DNA of 26,135 nucleotides from CAISIP01 sp043759735 (GCA_043759735.1 JAYUQC010000180.1:1-26135); one strand, 5' to 3'. Counted from the stretch's first letter, positions 9,377-17,644 are shown. Program-made: numbers and translations. Notes: generated from the sequence alone by a model not told the origin.

Positions 9377-10225
9377 GTGCTCGAACGCATCAAAGCCTCC
9401 CTGCCCTCGCTCGCGCCGGCCGAGCAACGGGTGGCCAGGCTGGTATTGGCCGATCCGCGCGCGTTCGCCTCGTTGCCGGTCACCGAACTGGCCGACCGCG
9501 CCCATGTCAGCAAGCCTACCGTCGTGCGGTTTTGCCGCAGCGTCGGTTATGACGGACTGGCCGACTTCAAGCGCAAGCTGGTCGGCAGCGTCAGCGAGGG
9601 CGTGCCGTTCATTCACCGCAGCGTCGACGCCGACGACAAGACCAGCGACATCATGGTCAAGGTGATCGACAACACCGTGGCGGCGTTTCTTAAATACCGC
9701 AACGATGCCAGCTCGGGCGCAATCGACAAGGCGGCCCGGTCGATGGTCGACACCTACCGCAACGGCAAGCGGCTCGAGTTTTTTGGTGTCGGCAATTCTG
9801 GCGTCGTGGCGCAGGATGCGCAACACAAATTCTTCCGGCTGGGGGTCAACACCATCGCCTACAGCGACGGCCACATGCAGGTCATGAGCGCGTCGATGCT
9901 GGGCCCGGGCGACTGCGTGGTGATCATCTCCAACTCCGGGCGCACCCGCGACCTGATGGACGCCTGCGACATCGCCCGGCGCAATGGTGCCACGACGATC
10001 GTGATCACCGCCACCGGCTCGCCGCTGGCCAGCGCCGGTGACATCCACCTGTCTGCGGACCATCCAGAAGGTTTCGACAACTACAGCCCGATGGTGTCGC
10101 GCCTGCTGCACCTGCTGATCATCGACATATTGGCCACCTGCGTGGCGCTGCGGCTGGGCGGCGACCTGGTGCAGCCGCGCTTGCGCGAGATGAAGAACAA
10201 CCTGCGCAGCAAACGCTACACCTGA
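9377..10225 (+). CDS. hexR: HexR/RpiR-family transcriptional regulator
   Basis: The 282-residue protein has the RpiR layout: an N-terminal helix-turn-helix domain (about 1-77; HVSKPTVVRFCRSVGYDGL) and a C-terminal SIS sugar-phosphate-binding domain (about 120-260; LEFFGVGNSGVVAQDA, VIISNSGRTRDLMDAC, TIVITATGSPLA). HexR proteins repress zwf, edd-eda and central-carbon genes and are released by the Entner-Doudoroff intermediate KDPG (family knowledge). The GTG at 9377 (VLERIKASLPSLAPAEQRVA) is chosen because it matches the family N-terminus. An open extension to a GTG at 9149 would translate the tandem repeat and is not expected. The position after zwf and the palindrome in the zwf/tal promoter region support the HexR name over a generic RpiR call. 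Confidence 0.9.
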   Translation: MLERIKASLPSLAPAEQRVARLVLADPRAFASLPVTELADRAHVSKPTVVRFCRSVGYDGLADFKRKLVGSVSEGVPFIHRSVDADDKTSDIMVKVIDNTVAAFLKYRNDASSGAIDKAARSMVDTYRNGKRLEFFGVGNSGVVAQDAQHKFFRLGVNTIAYSDGHMQVMSASMLGPGDCVVIISNSGRTRDLMDACDIARRNGATTIVITATGSPLASAGDIHLSADHPEGFDNYSPMVSRLLHLLIIDILATCVALRLGGDLVQPRLREMKNNLRSKRYT

Positions 10226-10303
10226 TCGCCCCCAACCCTGGCTTCGCCAGGCCCCCCAGGGGGGTGCAAGAAAACTTGGGAGCGGCCCGGCGTTTTCTCA
10301 AGA
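10226..10303. repeat. Dispersed ~78-bp repeat, copy A
   Basis: This unit directly follows the hexR stop. It contains the perfect hairpin CCTGGC-TTC-GCCAGG, a C-run/G-run pair, and the conserved tail GAAAACTTGGGAGCGGCCCG. Copies B (10304), C (13451, inverted) and D (23841, inverted, diverged) share this order. The stems could act as a weak terminator between the convergent hexR and dppF. Confidence 0.9.
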
Positions 10304-10371
10304 TCGCCCCCAACCCTGGCTTCGCCAGGCCCCCCAGGGGGGTGCCAGAAAACTAGGGAGCGGCCCATCCG
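10304..10371. repeat. Dispersed repeat, copy B (tandem with A)
   Basis: This is a second, direct copy of the same element with a 78-base period, identical to copy A over its first ~43 bases and then differing (GCCAGAAAACTAGGG). It ends about 9 bases before the dppF stop codon at 10380. Confidence 0.9.
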
Positions 10372-10379
10372 GCGGACGC

Positions 10380-11369
10380 TCAGATGCGGTTTTCCTCTAC
10401 CGCGTGGCAGGCGATGCGCAGTGCCTTGATCTGGCGCATCTGCGGCCGCTCGGCCATGCAACGGTCGTTGGCATGCGGGCAGCGCGGATGAAATGCGCAA
10501 CCGGTCGGTGGACTCAGCGGATTGGGTACTTCGCCTTGCACCGGTGTGCGCGCGCGGCCGGTATCGTGCATCTTCGGGATCGCATCGAGCAGCATCCGGG
10601 TGTAGGGATGGCGCGGATTGGCAAACAGCGCTTGCTTGTCGGCCAGTTCGACCAACCGGCCCAGGTACATCACGCCAACCTGGTCGCTGACATGGCGCAC
10701 CACCGCCAGATTATGCGAAATGAACAGGTAGGTCAGGCCCAGGCGGCGCTGCAGGTCCTTCATGATGTTGAGCACCTGCGCCTGCACACTGACGTCCAGT
10801 GCCGAGGTGGGCTCATCACACACCAGGAAATCAGGCTGGGTGGCCAGCGCCCGCGCGATGGAAATGCGCTGGCGCTGCCCGCCGGAGAACTGGTGCGGGT
10901 ACTTGAGCCGGTCCTGCGCCGCCATGCCGACCGACAGCAATAGCTCCTCGACCCGCACCCGCAGCGCGTCCTTGTCGGTGATCAGCCCGTGTTCGGTCAA
11001 GGGCTCGCCAATGATGTCCTCGACCACCCAGCGCGGATTCAAACTGGCATACGGATCCTGGAAGATCATCTGGATGCGCCGGCGCAACTGCAGGCCCGCA
11101 GCCCCGTTGTAGGTCACGTGGGCATCGGCCCCATCGAACTGGAAATGGCCCCGGGTCGGCTGGTACAGCCCCACCAGCAGCCGCGCAACCGTGCTCTTGC
11201 CGCAACCCGACTCGCCCACCAGTGCCAGCGTCTTGCCCTTCTCGATCTCGAAACTGACACCGTCGACCGCATGCAGCAGCAGCCGCGGCGCGCGCTCGAT
11301 GACCCGGTTCAGCCAGGGGGCCGAAACATCGAAATGCATTGCAAGATTGTCGGCTTGAACCAGTGCCAT
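10380..11369 (-). CDS. dppF: Peptide ABC transporter ATP-binding protein (DppF/OppF-like)
   Basis: This is one of two cytoplasmic ATPases that power a dipeptide/oligopeptide importer. The 329-residue product has Walker A GESGCGKST (52-60), the ABC signature SGGQRQRISIARAL, Walker B FLVCDEPTSALD and the OppF-type C-terminal domain with a cysteine-rich segment (GCAFHPRCPHANDRC), typical of peptide importer ATPases. The ATG at 11369 is used because a GGAA site lies upstream and only 14 bases separate it from the dppD stop. It is the last gene of the minus-strand operon dppB-amidohydrolase-dppC-dppD-dppF. The exact substrate class (dipeptide, oligopeptide, glutathione or nickel) cannot be fixed from the sequence. 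Confidence 0.93.
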   Translation of the reverse strand: MALVQADNLAMHFDVSAPWLNRVIERAPRLLLHAVDGVSFEIEKGKTLALVGESGCGKSTVARLLVGLYQPTRGHFQFDGADAHVTYNGAAGLQLRRRIQMIFQDPYASLNPRWVVEDIIGEPLTEHGLITDKDALRVRVEELLLSVGMAAQDRLKYPHQFSGGQRQRISIARALATQPDFLVCDEPTSALDVSVQAQVLNIMKDLQRRLGLTYLFISHNLAVVRHVSDQVGVMYLGRLVELADKQALFANPRHPYTRMLLDAIPKMHDTGRARTPVQGEVPNPLSPPTGCAFHPRCPHANDRCMAERPQMRQIKALRIACHAVEENRI

Positions 11370-11383
11370 GGGAATGTTCCGAT

Positions 11384-12352
11384 TCAGGCCGCCGGCGCGG
11401 CATGCAGCCAACAGGCGGCGCGGGTGGGCCCTGCATCCAGCAATTCCGGACGCTCCCGGCCGCAGCGCTCCAGCACCCGATCACAGCGGGGATTGAAGGC
11501 GCAACCGGCAGGTATCGCGTTGAGCCGCGGCATCGCGCCGTCGATCTGGTGCAGGTTCTCGCGGTCGATCGTGATGTCCGGAATCGCTGCCATCAAACCC
11601 GCGCTGTACGGATGGGCCGGATGGTTGATGACCTGGTGCACCGGCCCGATCTCGGCGATGCGTCCGGCATACATCACCGCGACCCGGTCGCAGGTCTCGG
11701 CGATGACACCCATGTCGTGCGTGATCAGCATCACGGCGGCACCGCGTTCCTTGCACACCGTCTTGAGCAGCGCAATGATCTGCGCCTGGATCGACACATC
11801 CAGCGCGGTGGTCGGCTCGTCGGCGACGATCAGCTTGGGTTCGGCGGCCAATGCCAGTGCGATCACGACGCGCTGGCGCATACCACCGGAGAACTGGTGC
11901 GGATAGTGGTCGATGCGCTGTTCGGCGGCGGGAATGCCGGTGTCCTGCAGCAGGGCAATCGCCCGCTCGCGTGCCTGTTTCTCGCTCATGGGCATGTGCG
12001 CCCGGATGGTCTCGACCAGCTGGCGACCGATCGAGTACAACGGGTTGAGCGAAGTCAGCGGGTCCTGGAAGATCGCGCCGATGCGCCGGCCCCGGATATG
12101 CCGCATCTCCTCATGCCCCAGGTTGTCGATGCGCCGGCCTTCGAGCAGGATCTCGCCCCCCGCAACGCGCCCCGGTGGTTCGAGCAAACCGATGATGGCT
12201 GCGCCGGTCAATGACTTGCCGGCTCCCGACTCACCGACCACGCCCAGGATCTCGCCCGGAGCAATATCGAACGAGATCTTGTCGAGCGCGCGCAAGGTGC
12301 CGGCGCGGGTCGGGAACTCGACCACCAGGTCTTTGACTTGAAGAAGGCTCAC
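11384..12352 (-). CDS. dppD: Peptide ABC transporter ATP-binding protein (DppD/OppD-like)
   Basis: This is the second ATPase of the peptide importer. The 322-residue product from the GTG at 12352 (MSLLQVKDLVVEFPTRAGTL) has Walker A GESGAGKS (40-47), signature SGGMRQRVVIALAL, Walker B LIVADEPTTALD, H-loop region LITHDMGVIAE and a C-terminal cysteine-rich segment (GCAFNPRCDRVLERC). The frame stays open upstream to an ATG at 12520, but that extension translates a 7-bp minisatellite (AARSTQH repeats) and a duplicated block with no homology to transporters, so the GTG start is preferred. The Shine-Dalgarno is weak (AGGG). The 180-base gap to dppC is unusually wide for this operon. Confidence 0.92.
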   Translation of the reverse strand: MSLLQVKDLVVEFPTRAGTLRALDKISFDIAPGEILGVVGESGAGKSLTGAAIIGLLEPPGRVAGGEILLEGRRIDNLGHEEMRHIRGRRIGAIFQDPLTSLNPLYSIGRQLVETIRAHMPMSEKQARERAIALLQDTGIPAAEQRIDHYPHQFSGGMRQRVVIALALAAEPKLIVADEPTTALDVSIQAQIIALLKTVCKERGAAVMLITHDMGVIAETCDRVAVMYAGRIAEIGPVHQVINHPAHPYSAGLMAAIPDITIDRENLHQIDGAMPRLNAIPAGCAFNPRCDRVLERCGRERPELLDAGPTRAACWLHAAPAA

Positions 12353-12361
12353 TGGACTACC

Positions 12362-12429
12362 CTGCGTGCTGCGTGCTGCGTGCTGCGTGCTGCGTGCTGC
12401 GTGCTGCGTGCTGCGTGCTGCGTGCTGCG
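12362..12429. repeat. Heptanucleotide minisatellite (CTGCGTG)n
   Basis: Nine perfect tandem copies of the 7-mer CTGCGTG run from 12362 to 12424, followed by CTGCG. The array lies between dppC and dppD, starting 10 bases upstream of the dppD GTG. As 7 is not a multiple of 3, any change in copy number changes the reading frame of anything translated through it. Confidence 0.95.
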
Positions 12430-12519
12430 GGATTCGCATTGGGAACGGCCCTGCTGCTGATTCGAAATCCTTCGTGCTGCGCACTGCGGGATTCGCCTTG
12501 GGAACGGCCCTGCTGCTCA
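12425..12519. repeat. Duplicated ~35-bp block beside the minisatellite
   Basis: The block starting CTGCGGGATTCGCATTGGGA at 12425-12459 recurs with one or two changes at 12485-12519 (CTGCGGGATTCGCCTTGGGA). About 25 bases separate the copies, including CGTGCTGCG, a short echo of the 7-mer. The array and the duplication together fill the gap between the dppC stop and the dppD start. Confidence 0.85.
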
Positions 12520-12532
12520 TGCATGGTTTTCT

Positions 12533-13528
12533 CTAGCGCAGCCGCGGGTTGAGCGCGTCGCGCAGCCAATCGCCGAGCAGGTTGACCGATAGCGCAATGA
12601 TGATCAGCATCAGGCCCGGGAAAATCGTGATCCACCATTCGCCCGAGAAAAGGTAATCGTTGCCGATCCGGATCAGGGTGCCGAGCGAGGGCGAGGTCGG
12701 CGGCGCTCCGACGCCCAGGAACGACAGCGTGGCCTCGGTGATGATGGCCGTGGCAACCTGGATCGTGGCCAGCACCAGCACCGGACCCAGCACATTGGGC
12801 AGCACATGGCGGCGCATGATGCGCAGCGGCGTCACGCCGGTGACCCGGGCCGCCTGCACATATTCCTTGTTGCGCTCGACCATCGTCGAGCCGCGCACGG
12901 TGCGCGCATACTGGACCCAGCCTGTCAGCGTGATCGAGACGATCAGCACGCCCAGCGCCAGGTTGTCCGGCGCGTTCGGAAAGACGGCGCGCCCGACGCC
13001 CGCGATCAGCAGGGCCACCAGGATCGCCGGAAACGACAGCATCACATCGCACAGGCGCATCAGCGCCGCGTCGACCCAGCCGCCCAGAAAACCGGCCAGC
13101 AGCCCGAGCATGACGCCGATGATCACCGACAGGACCACCGACGCAAAACCCACCGCCAGCGAAATGCGGGCGCCGTACATCAGGGCCGACAGGATGTCGC
13201 GTCCCTGGTCATCCGTTCCCAGCACGAATTTGGCACTGCCGTCGGTCGTCCAGGCCGGCGGCAGGCGGGCGTTGGCCAGGTCCAGCGTGGCCAGGTCGAA
13301 CGGGTTGTGCGGCGCCACCCAACCGGCGAAAATCGCGCAGAACAGGCACACGGAGGCGACCAGCATGGCACCGATGGCGACCGGCGAGGTGCGAAAGCTA
13401 TAGCCGACGTCGCCGTTCCAGATGCGGTGAAGATGTTGCGCCCACCTCACAAGAAAACGCCGGGCCGCTCCCAAGTTTTCTTGCACCCCCTCGGGGGGCC
13501 TGGCGAAGCCAGGGCTGGGGGCGCTCAT
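12533..13528 (-). CDS. dppC: Peptide ABC transporter permease (DppC/OppC-like)
   Basis: This is an inner-membrane subunit of the peptide importer. The product is 331 residues if the ATG at 13528 is used. It has the OppC N-terminal membrane segment (AIGAMLVASVCLFCAIFAGW), the linker VLGTDDQGRDILSALMYGAR, further hydrophobic helices, and the permease EAA loop (EYVQAARVTGVTPLRIMRRH) that docks to the ATPases. The first ~26 residues (MSAPSPGFARPPEGVQENLG and onward) are the direct translation of dispersed repeat copy C, not permease sequence. The ATG makes a 4-bp ATGA overlap with the amidohydrolase stop, supporting it as a coupled start. A GTG at 13450, just past the repeat, could give a more usual N-terminus but has no Shine-Dalgarno. 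Confidence 0.92.
   Translation of the reverse strand: MSAPSPGFARPPEGVQENLGAARRFLVRWAQHLHRIWNGDVGYSFRTSPVAIGAMLVASVCLFCAIFAGWVAPHNPFDLATLDLANARLPPAWTTDGSAKFVLGTDDQGRDILSALMYGARISLAVGFASVVLSVIIGVMLGLLAGFLGGWVDAALMRLCDVMLSFPAILVALLIAGVGRAVFPNAPDNLALGVLIVSITLTGWVQYARTVRGSTMVERNKEYVQAARVTGVTPLRIMRRHVLPNVLGPVLVLATIQVATAIITEATLSFLGVGAPPTSPSLGTLIRIGNDYLFSGEWWITIFPGLMLIIIALSVNLLGDWLRDALNPRLR
13451..13526. repeat. Dispersed repeat, copy C (inverted) inside the dppC start
   Basis: This is the reverse complement of copy A with a few changes: the CCTGGC-GAA-GCCAGG hairpin, the C/G-run and the GCGGCCCGGCGTTTTCTT tail are all kept. It spans the amidohydrolase-dppC junction and supplies the first codons of the annotated dppC. 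Confidence 0.9.
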
Positions 13529-14766
13529 GACGCACCATCGCCGGCCAGCGGCATCACATGCTCGGCCAGACCGGCATGCAAAGCCGCACCCAAGGGCAGG
13601 ATCTCGTCGTTGAAGTCATAGCGGCTGTTATGCAGCGAGCAACTGCCAACGCCGTTCTCGGCGCCTTGCCCCACCCGCAGGTAGGCGCCCGGCTTGACCT
13701 GCAGCATGAACGAAAAATCCTCTGCGCCCATGCTGGGCTCCAGGTCGCGCACCACATGCTCGCGCCCGACCAGACTGGTCGCCACGTCCGCGGCGATGTG
13801 CGCCTCGGGCGCGCTGTTGACCGTAGCCGGATACAGCCGCTCATAGCGCACCGACGCTGTTGCGCCAAATCCGATCGCCACGCAAGCACAGAGTTCCGTC
13901 AATCGGCGCTCGACCATGTCCTGCACTGCGGGGCTGAACGTGCGCACCGTGCCCACCAGGGTGGCGGTATCCGGTATTACGCTCATGCCACCGAGGTCGC
14001 CGGCCTGCATGGCGCACAGGCTGACCACCGCTGAATCGAGCGGCCGCACATTGCGCGATACGATGCTCTGCACCGCGGTGATGATGTGCGCCGCCACCAG
14101 TACCGGATCGACGGTGGCATAGGCATGCGCGCCGTGGCCACCACGTCCGGTGATCGTGATCGTGATCCGGTCGGCCGCGGCCATGACCGGTCCGGCATTG
14201 ACGCCGATGGTCCCGGGACGCATCAGCGGCTGGTTGTGCATGCCGTACACGCTATCGACCGGGAAACGCTCGAACAATCCCTCTTCGATCATCACCCGGG
14301 CTCCGGCATACCCTTCTTCGCCCGGCTGGAAGATCAGCACGGCCGTGCCGTTGAAATGGCGGGTCTCCGACAGATAGCGCGCAGCGCCGATCAGCATCGC
14401 GGTGTGCCCGTCGTGGCCGCAACCATGCATCAGACCCGTGGTGGACGACTTCCAGGCGAAATCGTTGTGCTCGGTCAACGGCAACGCGTCCATGTCGGCA
14501 CGCAAACCGACCATGCGGCCACTATCGCAGCGCCTGCCCCGCACCACCGCGACAACACCCGTCTTGCCGATGCCGGTATGGATGTCGTCGACGCCGCACA
14601 GCGTGAGCGCCTCGGCCACGCGCGCCGAGGTATAGCGCTCCTCGAACCCGAGCTCCGGGTGCGCATGCAGGTCACGTCGAAATGCGGTCAGCTCCGGATG
14701 GAACCGGGTGATGTGGGCAAATGCACGGCCCTTGGCGCGTAGCCGGGGTTCTTGCAGCGTCGTCAT
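13525..14766 (-). CDS. M20D-family amidohydrolase (HipO/AbgB-like peptidase)
   Basis: The 413-residue protein belongs to the M20D metallopeptidase/amidohydrolase family (hippurate hydrolase, N-acyl-amino-acid or indole-acetyl-amino-acid hydrolases). Visible metal-site and family motifs are GLRADMDALPL, LMHGCGHDGHTAMLIG, FQPGEEGYAGARVMIEEG (PGEE where PAEE is usual), GRGGHGAHAY in the lid domain, and SMGAEDFSFML near the C-terminus. The ATG at 14766 has AAGGGG nine bases upstream and lies two bases past the dppB stop; a longer open frame upstream is out-of-frame dppB. Its place inside the importer operon suggests it cleaves the imported compound in the cytoplasm, for example a dipeptide or acylated amino acid. 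No signal peptide is seen. Confidence 0.92.
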   Translation of the reverse strand: MTTLQEPRLRAKGRAFAHITRFHPELTAFRRDLHAHPELGFEERYTSARVAEALTLCGVDDIHTGIGKTGVVAVVRGRRCDSGRMVGLRADMDALPLTEHNDFAWKSSTTGLMHGCGHDGHTAMLIGAARYLSETRHFNGTAVLIFQPGEEGYAGARVMIEEGLFERFPVDSVYGMHNQPLMRPGTIGVNAGPVMAAADRITITITGRGGHGAHAYATVDPVLVAAHIITAVQSIVSRNVRPLDSAVVSLCAMQAGDLGGMSVIPDTATLVGTVRTFSPAVQDMVERRLTELCACVAIGFGATASVRYERLYPATVNSAPEAHIAADVATSLVGREHVVRDLEPSMGAEDFSFMLQVKPGAYLRVGQGAENGVGSCSLHNSRYDFNDEILPLGAALHAGLAEHVMPLAGDGAS

Positions 14767-14768
14767 GG

Positions 14769-15746
14769 TCAATGCCCCTTCCCGCTGATGCGCAGGCGCG
14801 GATCCACCGCAAAATACAACAGGTCGACCACCAGGTTGATCACGACAAAGATCAACGATATCAGGCACAGGTAAGCGGCCATGACCGGGATGTCGGCGAA
14901 GTTCACCGCCTGGATGAACAGCAAACCCATGCCCGGCCACTGGAATACGGTCTCGGTGATGATCGCAAACGCGATCAATCCACCCAGTTGCAGGCCGGTG
15001 ATGGTCATCACCGGAACCAGCGTGTTCTTCAGCGCATGGCCAAAGTGGATCGTGCGGTCGCTCAGGCCACGGGCACGTGCGAACTTGATGTAGTCGGTGC
15101 GCAGCACCTCGAGCATTTCGGCCCGAATCAGCCGCATGATCAGCGTGAGCTGAAAGATGGCCAGCGTGATCGCCGGCAACACGATATGGTGCCAGCCGTC
15201 GGCCGTCAGCAGACCACTTTTCCAACCTCCGACCGCCACCGTGTCGCCGCGGCCAAAACTGGGGAACCATCCGAGCCAGACCGAAAACACCAGGATCAGC
15301 AATATTCCGATCAGAAAAGTCGGCAAGGACACGCCCAGCAGGGAGAACATCATGAACGACTGGCTCAGGAAATTTCCGCGACGCAGGGCCGCGTACACGC
15401 CCATGGGCACGCCGACGGCCAGCGCCAGGCTGGCGGCAACCAGCGCCAGCTCCAGCGTGGCAGGCAATCGCTCGGCGATCAGCGCCGATACCTTGCCACC
15501 CTGGCGCAGGCTTTGGCCGAAATCGCCCTGCGCCGCATTGAGCAGAAAACTCCAGAACTGGACGATGAAGGAGCGATCCAGCCCCAGCGCTTCACGCAGT
15601 GCCTGAACCTGCTCCGCCGTGGCATCCTGGCCCAGCATGAACAGCACAGGATCGCCGACAAACTGGAACAGCAGGAACGCGATGAACGCGACCGTGACCA
15701 TCACAAAGACAGCCTGCAGCAGTCGGCGAAGGATGAAAACGAACAT
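14769..15746 (-). CDS. dppB: Peptide ABC transporter permease (DppB/OppB-like)
   Basis: This is the first permease subunit of the importer and the first gene of the minus-strand operon. The 325-residue protein has the DppB form: an N-terminal membrane helix (ILRRLLQAVFVMVTVAFIAF), the periplasmic region GDPVLFMLGQDATAEQ, about five more helices, and the EAA loop IKFARARGLSDRTIHFGHAL. It ends in the typical VDLLYFAVDPRLRI. A site AGGA lies four bases before the ATG. The gene is divergent from the substrate-binding protein; the 140 bases between them (15747-15886) must hold both promoters, but I see no convincing boxes there, only a short CCCC/GGGG hairpin. Confidence 0.94.
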   Translation of the reverse strand: MFVFILRRLLQAVFVMVTVAFIAFLLFQFVGDPVLFMLGQDATAEQVQALREALGLDRSFIVQFWSFLLNAAQGDFGQSLRQGGKVSALIAERLPATLELALVAASLALAVGVPMGVYAALRRGNFLSQSFMMFSLLGVSLPTFLIGILLILVFSVWLGWFPSFGRGDTVAVGGWKSGLLTADGWHHIVLPAITLAIFQLTLIMRLIRAEMLEVLRTDYIKFARARGLSDRTIHFGHALKNTLVPVMTITGLQLGGLIAFAIITETVFQWPGMGLLFIQAVNFADIPVMAAYLCLISLIFVVINLVVDLLYFAVDPRLRISGKGH

Positions 15747-15886
15747 CGAATCCTGTTGGAAAGTCGCGAATGTAGCACGCCCTGCGTTTCACCCTACCAT
15801 GGGATTTGGCTGGCGCGGGTTTCCCCTGTTGCCGGGGTCAAGCGCCGCCCATAGCATGATGGTCTCCATCATTGAGGGAAATGACC

Positions 15887-17459
15887 ATGCGTTTCAAAAT
15901 CGTCCTGGCCGCAGCTGCGCTGGTTGCAGGCCTCGCGGCAACTCCGCTTCAGGCGACTACATTGAAGTGGGGTGCCCAGAACGACATCCTGACACTCGAT
16001 CCCCACTCCCAGAACCATGCGACAACGAACGCGATTCTGATGCATTCGTATGAGGGCCTGACGCGTTACGGGCCCAAGTTCGATGTCGAGCCGGGCCTGG
16101 CCACCAGCTGGCGCTATGTCTCGCCAACCAATGTGCGTTTCGAGTTGCGCCGGGGCGTGAAATTTCGCGATGGGTCGGTCTTCGGCGCAGATGATGTCGT
16201 CTTCAGTTTTGGCCGCATCAAGCAGCCGCAGGGCACGATGTCGATCTATGTGACCGGCATCAAGGACATCAAGAAGATCGATGATTTCACGGTCGACATG
16301 ACGCTCGACACGCCCAACCCGATGCTGTTGCGCAACCTGATCGACTTTCGCATCATGGCCAAGGCCTGGGCCGACAAGAACGGCACCGCCAATGTGCAGG
16401 ACTACAAGAACAAGGAAGAGAACTTCGCCTCGCGCAATGTCAATGGCACCGGCCCGTACCACATCACCGGATGGCAGCCCGACCAGAAGGTCACCATGAC
16501 CATCAACAAGAACTGGTGGGGCAAGCACGGCGGCAACGTGACTGAAGTCATCTATACACCAATCAAGTCCGACCCGACCCGCGTCGCTGCCTTGTTGTCG
16601 GGTGAACTCGACATGCTGACCGACCTGCCCACCCAGGACGTGGCCCGCATCCGCGCCGACTCCAAGCTCAAGGTCATGGACGGCAACGAGGTGCGCACGA
16701 TCTTCCTGGCGCTGGATATGTTCAACCCGGAGCTCAAGTATTCCGACGTCAAGGGAGAACCCGTTCAAGGACAAGCGGGTGCGCGAGGCACTGAGTATCG
16801 CCATCGATCGGGAACTGATCAAGCGCAACACCATGCGCGGCCTGTCACTGCCGGCATCGATCATGGTCGCGCCCGGCGTCAACGGCCACTCGCCTGAACT
16901 GGATCAGCCGATAAAGGCCGACGCCGACAAGGCCAAGAAGCTGCTCGCGGACGCCGGTTATCCGAATGGCTTCGAGATCCAGCTCAATTGCCCGAACAAC
17001 CGCTATGTCAATGACGAGGAGATCTGCCAGAACATAGCCGTGATGTGGGCGCGCATTGGCGTCAAGGCCAAGCTGGCTGCCGAATCGATGGCCACCTTCA
17101 TTCAGAAAGTGCAGAACTACGACACCTCGGCCTACCTGCTGGGCTGGGGCGTCGCCACGCTGGATGCGCAGTACACGCTGCAGTCGCTGGTGCGCACCAA
17201 GACCACCGGAGCCGACGGCAACTTCAACTTCGGCCGCATCAGCGACCCCGAGGTGGACCGCCTGGTGGACGCGATGAAATCGGAGATCGACCAGACCAAA
17301 CGCAACGCGATGATCCGAGACGCGCTGGTTCGCACGCGTGACGAAGTGCTGCTGATTCCGCTGCACCACCAGCTGCGGCCATGGGCCATGAAAAAAGGCG
17401 TGGACACGGTCTACCGCAACGACGATCGGCCCGAGGCGCGGTTTACCAGCGTCAAATAA
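15887..17459 (+). pseudogene. Peptide ABC transporter substrate-binding protein, frameshifted
   Basis: This is the periplasmic family-5 (DppA/OppA-like) binding protein for the adjacent importer. From ATG 15887 (GAGGGA six bases upstream) it begins with a clean signal peptide, MRFKIVLAAAALVAGLAATP, cut after LQA. Family segments follow: LDPHSQNHATTNAILMHSYE, RFELRRGVKFRDGSVFGADD and GTGPYHITGW. After codon 289 (AAG 16751-16753) the frame is lost. The homologous sequence NPFKDKRVREALSIAIDREL continues in another frame from 16758 to the stop at 17459 (ARFTSVK). The break equals +1 or -2 at 16753-16757 (GTCAAGGGAGAAC). Joined, the protein would be about 524 residues, the normal length, with no other lesion. 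Either the gene is recently inactivated or the assembly carries an error. Confidence 0.9.
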
Positions 17460-17490
17460 GCAAAGTACGCGCTGCTTCAGCGCAACACCA

Positions 17491-17513
17491 AGGCCCGCTC
17501 CGCGGGCCTTTTT
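17491..17513 (+). terminator. Rho-independent terminator after the binding protein gene
   Basis: The stem AGGCCCGC (17491-17498), loop TCC and GCGGGCCT (17502-17509) are followed by TTTTC. It lies 31 bases after the stop of the substrate-binding protein gene. Confidence 0.92.
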
Positions 17514-17572
17514 CAGGCCTGCATGGCGGTCGACACCTTGGCGCCCGCTGTCTTCAGGTTTTCCCGCGCATA
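17513..17572 (-). pseudogene. Possible 3' remnant of an unidentified gene
   Basis: Read on the minus strand to a stop at 17513, the sequence gives YARENLKTAGAKVSTAMQA, which has the look of a genuine amphipathic C-terminus. Upstream the frame soon turns into unconvincing sequence and closes near 17645, where vapC ends. It may be the tail of a gene replaced when the toxin-antitoxin block arrived. I cannot name the family, and it could be chance. Confidence 0.2.
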
Positions 17573-17644
17573 GGATGGACTTGCAGAATTCCCCAAGCCA
17601 GTCGAATCAAGCGCTGCAAAGGGCAAAAGAGGTTGGGGGCACCT

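Noticed and set aside
12362..12429. CRISPR array
   Set aside because: The 7-mers are adjacent with no spacers and no cas genes are present; it is a simple minisatellite.
16751..16760. Programmed ribosomal frameshift in the binding protein gene
   Set aside because: No slippery heptamer, downstream pseudoknot or internal Shine-Dalgarno stimulator is evident, and this family is not known to use recoding; mutation or sequence error is simpler.
15869..16882. 337-codon minus-strand open frame antisense to the binding protein
   Set aside because: The plus strand has a signal peptide and family motifs over the whole span; the antisense frame is a codon-bias product.
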